A DNA stretch of 64,000 nt from Membranipora membranacea (taxonomy: Eukaryota; Bryozoa; Gymnolaemata; Cheilostomatida; Membraniporidae): NCBI GenBank assembly GCA_914767715.1, contig OU612074.1, positions 4,973,501 to 5,037,500 of the forward strand, written 5' to 3'. Position 1 is the stretch's first letter, and each line of letters opens with the position of its first letter. This document shows, piece by piece, positions 59,160 through 64,000 of this stretch. Below the pieces are notes generated by a model. It worked only from the letters and a program-made list of their open reading frames with translations. It was not told the DNA's origin and made no database searches. Made by a program: the position numbers and the translations under genes.

Positions 59160-61640
59160 CACGATTTTTAAACAAATGTACAAATTCAACCGTAACATGA
59201 ATGCTGTCAATGGTTATTTCAGGACTGCAATTCCTTAATGGTGATAGATACACCAAGGTCGAACATACAGAAACCAGCTCACTGAAAATGCAGCAGAATA
59301 TTTCACATAGAATATCATGTGTGTTATTAAGGGTGAGCCCTCCAGACACACAGTTATCATAATCCTATATGCATCCAGCATAGTTACATTAGTGTTTTTC
59401 AATAATAAAAATATTGGGATGACATTCGAGTAAAATTTAAGCTCAAACATTTGGGTGTAGTTTGAAAATGCTATCATTGAACATTATCCACTGAAAAAGC
59501 CAAATCCAAACCATGTTTCGGAATATTAATAATATTAATTATTTTGAGGTCTATAGTCATTCTGATAGAATTTGATGGGTGACTGATGGGTCACCACGAT
59601 CTATACTGAAAGCTTATATCAACCAACAGAAATATTCTTTTGTTTAAGTTCAGTATAGCATCTCCATTGTCATTTGTAAATTGCTCCACTCCTTTGATAA
59701 AAGGCAATTAGAATTTGTTTGAAACTGTACACAATGGCATAGAAACTACAAATATATAGGCTCTTTGCACTGCCTTATGCAACATTGCCACTGCACTGAT
59801 GGAAGAAATAAACACCGTAATGAAAAAGTAAATCGCAATTTTAAATATGTTAAAAAAATATTTCACACATGCCCTCAAAAGCTCATTTAGATAATGTGAT
59901 GAACTGATGCTCAAAAAATAAACCAGATCTCTGTGAGTTACCATGTCGAAGTGTAGTTCTGCCCAAACAGAAAAACACGAACTTGGAGATTTTTTGTTAG
60001 ATTTGGAGTTTTTTGCAGAAAGAGATAAATGAATAGTTAGCTGATTGACTAACGATCCAGGTGACCAAATGTGGTTATTCTGAATTAAAAACTGTAGGAA
60101 GGAGATAGCTTTTGGAAAAGTAAGGAGGAGATAACTACAACTGAGCATTTTTGACTCTAAATAACTGAGTAGGATTCTTTGACACACCAAGTTTTCAATC
60201 AGCTATGCTTCATTATTTGGGGTGTATACATTTGGGGAGTTGAGATCGACTACTTTTGGTATTCAACAGATAACATGGGCCTGTGGAGTGTGGACTATCG
60301 ACATATTTATTCCTGACTGTTACTTAAGCTGTTAGAAGTAAACAAAAACCATTTTTTTCTTCATTATCCAGACCCGCAGCAGCAAGATCATTTAAGGTCC
60401 TCCACTAAATTATCCAATGAAAATTGAAAAATAATCAACCTCTGTGCTTTCATCTAAAAATAGTTAATCGCCCAACTAACCCCATTCTCCTCTACCAAAA
60501 TATTTTTGCTTTTAGGCCTTGTTTGTCCTTGTAGAAGAAGGAAAGTCTCTACTCAATCAAGGACTCACTCTTCATACCAGCAGTGCAGTATACTACTTCT
60601 GGTCAAAAGAATGGACCTTTGAATGAGTAGGTTATCAGTCCCAGTCTGAAGGCCTAGCCTAAAGATTTTTGACAGTTTACTCCACTGTGACAAAATTCTA
60701 TCCAAATGGGTGTTTGGCGACCGAGTTTTACCAAATACCAATAAGGAAGGGTACTTGGCAAATGGCAACCATCAATCCCCATAAAGTTGTCCTGGTGGGT
60801 TTTAATCGTAGCAAACACATTCTGATGGGTTTATCACCCCGGTGATGAGTGCCTAGAACCAATTCACTTATGTTGCAAACCCATCCATCCCAATGAAATT
60901 TGTGTCTGAGTGAGTTTAAAGCAACCGGATACCTGTTTGGGACTGGCAGCCGCCAAAAAGGCCTTTGAATGGGTTCTTATTGCTGTAGATGATACCAGAG
61001 ATGGGAAAATGCCAGATCTGCAGACCCTTGGGGCTGATGCTAATGTGGTTAATCTGGTTAGCACAATCAAATTCACAACAGCTTAGCTAGTCTTATTCAG
61101 TCTAGCTGTTTTTTTGGGTTGAAAATTTTCCTTATTTGATTAATATAAGATAATCCTGTGCAATAGATAGGATAAAAGTAAGAAAGAACCTACTTATGAA
61201 CTGATAATAATGTCTGGATTAGTTAATCGGTATGATGAAAGCAACTACATGCCTGTGAGAGGGATCAGGCATGTCCCCGCTTAGTACATTACAATTAAAT
61301 ATACAGTATGACTGGAATAACGCAAAATATAATAATAAATAACCGACTAAGACAGGGATAATTCATAACTAAACTTATCAATGGAACTTAATATTTCTTG
61401 TATATCTAATATTATTATGTACGAATCATCATAAATAAGGCCTGGCAGATGCATACCTTTCTCTTTCATCTTTATATCCAGTGGTACAGCAATCATTGGT
61501 ACGGTTATGCAAAAGGTCTCTCCTTCTATCTGGGCACCTTTTCTCTGTAATTTTCTTTTCAGTTAGGATTTTCAGCTTACCTTGACAAAGCAAAAAACCT
61601 TCCACACCTCGAAGTAACCCCCCCCCCCCTTAATATAAGA
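59160..61640. other. Spacer with uncertain open frames
   Basis: The longest frame is 160 codons on minus (59708-60190). It is hydrophobic and rich in Ser/Phe/Leu, and the opposite strand there carries Lys/Glu-rich broken frames, so it may be an antisense shadow of a decayed gene. At 60904-61085 plus is a short coding-like frame (see findings). A C-run lies at 61618-61629. Confidence 0.35.
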
Positions 61641-62490
61641 AATATTTAGAGATAGGATATCAGTCTCGAATTATTAGTCTTTAAGAAAACAACTCTGAAT
61701 GACAAAATAGTTAAGAAATTGTAAAACTTGCACCAAAGCTCTCAAAATAACATTCACCAATCTTTTTATCACATGTCATGTCTTTGATAGCCAATAAAAA
61801 GTGTATACATGTCATGTTTAATCCATGTCATTTTATGAACATTATCAGCTGCAACCATTGAGGATTATCATTACCACCAAAACTTTCCATGTAATATAAT
61901 TCTGTAATTTACTCAATATACCTGTTTACATGCAATCGTACTAAGACACTGTGTCAATATATAATACTTTTAATCATTTCTTTCATTTGAATTTACATCA
62001 AAAGCCTAATATACTCGTGTTATACCACATATTGGTGTTATTGAGCACATCTCTTTGGTAATATGGTCAAAATCCAGTTGGATTTTTTAATCATGAAATT
62101 AAAACTAGTTATACAAATTAAAAGATTTGAGATGTAAGATTTTCCAAAGACCAACAATGTGCTATGAGATGGTAACATTTTCTTGCTTGTATAATAGCTG
62201 GGAATCAACTGTGATCTAGTGCAGGGTTGCTTGATGAAAATGTTGTTTTAACTGTCAACTCCTTGACTATATCTAAAGAAGGTAACGTTAAACAGCCTAC
62301 AAGGGTTGGCAAGCCAAAACAAAGTTACATATTTTTCTTACAGCTTAGAGTTTGAGGTTTTATTATCTAGCCTAATCTGTATGCATGTTGGGATTATATA
62401 AAGTACTCTGTTTGCATATTGAGAACAAGTTGTGTTGGATCTTCTTTATAACATAGTGATGACATAATTGTTGAACATGATAATACCTCA
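61640..62490. repeat. B-type downstream flank of B8
   Basis: Matches 34.5-35.9, 40.5-41.2 and 46.9-47.5 kb in order. It marks the resumption of the B unit after the interruption at 51-61.6 kb. Confidence 0.6.
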
Positions 62491-62497
62491 GAAGTCA

Positions 62498-62782
62498 GTT
62501 TCAATTTACATAATGTTTATTTTATGATCATTTGAAAAAGCAAGCAGAGAGAAAAACATGTATTACTACGTATCACATATAGATGAATACCACAAATTTG
62601 TTTCCAAACTGTGACAATTCAATGGCCGGATTTGATAAATATAATATGTCTCAAATTTAGAAACAGAACTTCAATATTTTGATTAACGTGGTGATATGTG
62701 AGTAACCTTCGCATCTCTCTCTGTGCCAATATCCATGTCGCTAATTGCTGGCAGTGTCTTCATCATTGTCTATCGTTGTCTC
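62498..62782 (-). other. B8 noncoding 3' terminal exon
   Basis: Acceptor TTCTTTCAG at 62783-62785, exon start GAGACAACGATAGACAATG and AATAAA at 62516-62521. The donor GTAAGT begins at 63070. Confidence 0.65.
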
Positions 62783-63078
62783 CTGAAAGAATTAAACGAA
62801 ACTTTCACCAATATGCATAGTTGTAAAGCGAATAAATATTGATAAGAATCAGCAACAGATTGGGCGGGTACATAATCCAGCCTCCACTCAATAAAAAACA
62901 GCCAGTGTGCTATTTGGCGACAGGAATGAATGAATTCTCTAGCCTGATTTTTGAGAATCAACCAGCTTGAGGTTTGTCTACCAAGCTACCATGTTTTCAT
63001 ACCTTTTGTGAACTTGTTCTCCAAATCGGTATTGTTCTGGCCTGAATTTTAATTTTAAGTATAAACTTACATGCTTAC

Positions 63079-63730
63079 TTAAGCTGATTCTTCTGTCTCG
63101 GTTCTTCCACCTCTTCGGCGACATTTACACTTTTGTTGTCGCTGTCCATCCTCTCTCGGTGGTCCTGTTCTCTCACCATCTCCTTGTCCCTCTCCTCTTG
63201 GTGGTCCTCTTCTTCCACCCTCTCCCTCTCCCTGTCTCCTTCCTCCCTCTCTCTCTCCTTGTCCGTCCCCTCTTGCCCCTCCTCTTCTTCCGCCTTCTCC
63301 TTGTCCATCTCTGCCCCCTCTTGGTGGTCCTCTTCTCTCTCCCTCACCATGCCCCTCTCCAATTTCTCCATCAGCTATTGGTTTTTCTCCGTTGAACATT
63401 CTATGCAATGGCCCTTTTCCACATCGGCAACGCATTCTTCCATCTTCCTGGGCCTCAATTTCACCATCAACAGCACCATCAACATCGCCATCACTTTGTG
63501 CGATACAGGCACCTTGGATAAAAGAAAAAAAATTTAGAAAAGAATGAAAATTAAAAATGAGAAAAAATTGAATAAAACTTGAATGGTAATGTTTTCATAT
63601 TGTTTGTGAATTTCGAAATGGTCAAACCCAAACCATAGTCAATAAACGGGTTTCTTGATTACTCAGGTATCTTGACAATGTACTCACCAACTACAACTGC
63701 GAAGAGAAGAGTGATTGTTAACTTGTTCAT
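63079..63730 (-). CDS. B8: CxC Arg/Gly/Glu-rich secreted protein
   Basis: Coding exons are complement(63688..63730) and complement(63079..63512), giving 158 aa. The acceptor is AAG rather than the CAG/TAG of the other copies. The signal peptide is MNKLTITLLFAVVVG then ACIA. Mature features are an acidic lead identical to B6, CRC at 43-45, GPLHRMFNGEKP, RRGPPRG twice (74-80 and 115-121), RGD at 95-97 and CKC at 143-145. It is closest to B6 although 21 kb away, which is more similar than its neighbour B7. Function is unknown. Confidence 0.85.
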
Positions 63731-63813
63731 GATTCCTGTATACTAGTGGTCTCTCTATATTCTGTTGGATGCTTAGCTAGAAGCTGTGTACCTTACAATC
63801 TATTGTGCCCTGC

Positions 63814-63821
63814 CTTTTATA
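63814..63821 (-). promoter_or_regulatory. B8 TATA box
   Basis: TATAAAAG, 91 bp before the ATG, in family context with one change just upstream (AATATAAAAG instead of CTATAAAAG). The remaining bases to the window end match other B upstream flanks. Confidence 0.8.
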
Positions 63822-64000
63822 TTAAATCTGTCAACCAAATGTAGCTCATCAGTTGAGGATAATCTAGAATTAAATGAGGTGATGGATCAGATTAAATCTA
63901 AAACTGAACAGAAGCTTCCCTGCATTGGCGTAATATCTGATATTATTATGGTTATAGTTGTGGTTCTCAATCAGTTGATGCACTAGCCAGCCGCAGAACA

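Noticed and set aside
4838-63730. Identity with sea urchin 185/333 (Trf) genes
   Set aside because: Gene plan and RGD/Gly richness are similar. The signal sequence, paired CxC cysteines, absence of a His-rich region and presence of a 3' UTR intron do not fit.
1-64000. CRISPR array, bacterial operons, phage or IS elements
   Set aside because: No regularly spaced palindromic repeats or bacterial gene structure; intron and promoter signals are eukaryotic.

Overview
This window is AT-rich metazoan nuclear DNA. It has spliced genes with GT/AG introns, TATA promoters, AATAAA poly(A) signals, non-LTR retrotransposon remnants, tRNA-derived SINEs and a U2 snRNA-derived fragment. The features suggest an invertebrate, possibly marine. 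I cannot fix the phylum from the sequence alone.

The main content is a tandem cluster of eight paralogous genes, all on the minus strand, of a secreted-protein family I do not recognise. Each gene has a small exon encoding most of a signal peptide (beginning MNKLT), an intron of 125-270 bp, and a larger exon encoding an Arg/Gly/Glu-rich mature protein. The mature protein has a Cys-x-Cys module near each end. Each gene also has a strong splice donor at or 8 nt after the stop codon, a noncoding 3' exon, and an AATAAA signal. The same core promoter (AGATTTACTATAAAAG-like) sits upstream of all eight. Subfamily A has copies at 4.8, 11.5, 17.1 and 22.7 kb, encoding 148-151 aa. Its copies have an extra 5' noncoding exon made largely of a TTCTGCTCTG decamer repeat. 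Subfamily B has copies at 36.5, 41.8, 48.1 and 63.1 kb, encoding 156-186 aa. Its 5' leader is short and unrepeated, and its central region is longer and more variable.

Layout: 1-26 kb holds four A units. Units A2 and A3 are nearly identical 5.6-kb tandem duplicates with identical proteins. A4 is a slightly diverged third copy and A1 an older one. From 26 to 34 kb I see no recognisable gene, but there is an older 1.5-kb tandem duplication and an orphan block of B-type upstream sequence. From 34 to 51 kb lie three B units of about 5-6 kb; two carry LINE insertions that can be dated against the empty paralogous sites. From 51 to 61.6 kb the B array is opened by about 9 kb of other sequence. This holds a U2-headed fragment (at its left edge), a strong 82-nt hairpin, a tandem array of exon-like cassettes with conserved splice signals, a LINE 3' fragment and a tandemly duplicated SINE-bearing block. 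From 61.6 kb to the end is the last B unit.

The eight genes look like a locally expanding, in-frame-diversifying secreted family. Signal peptide, CxC termini, RG/GE repeats, frequent RGD and clustered copies with gene-conversion-like identity are compatible with an immune effector or extracellular-matrix role. Function is inference only.
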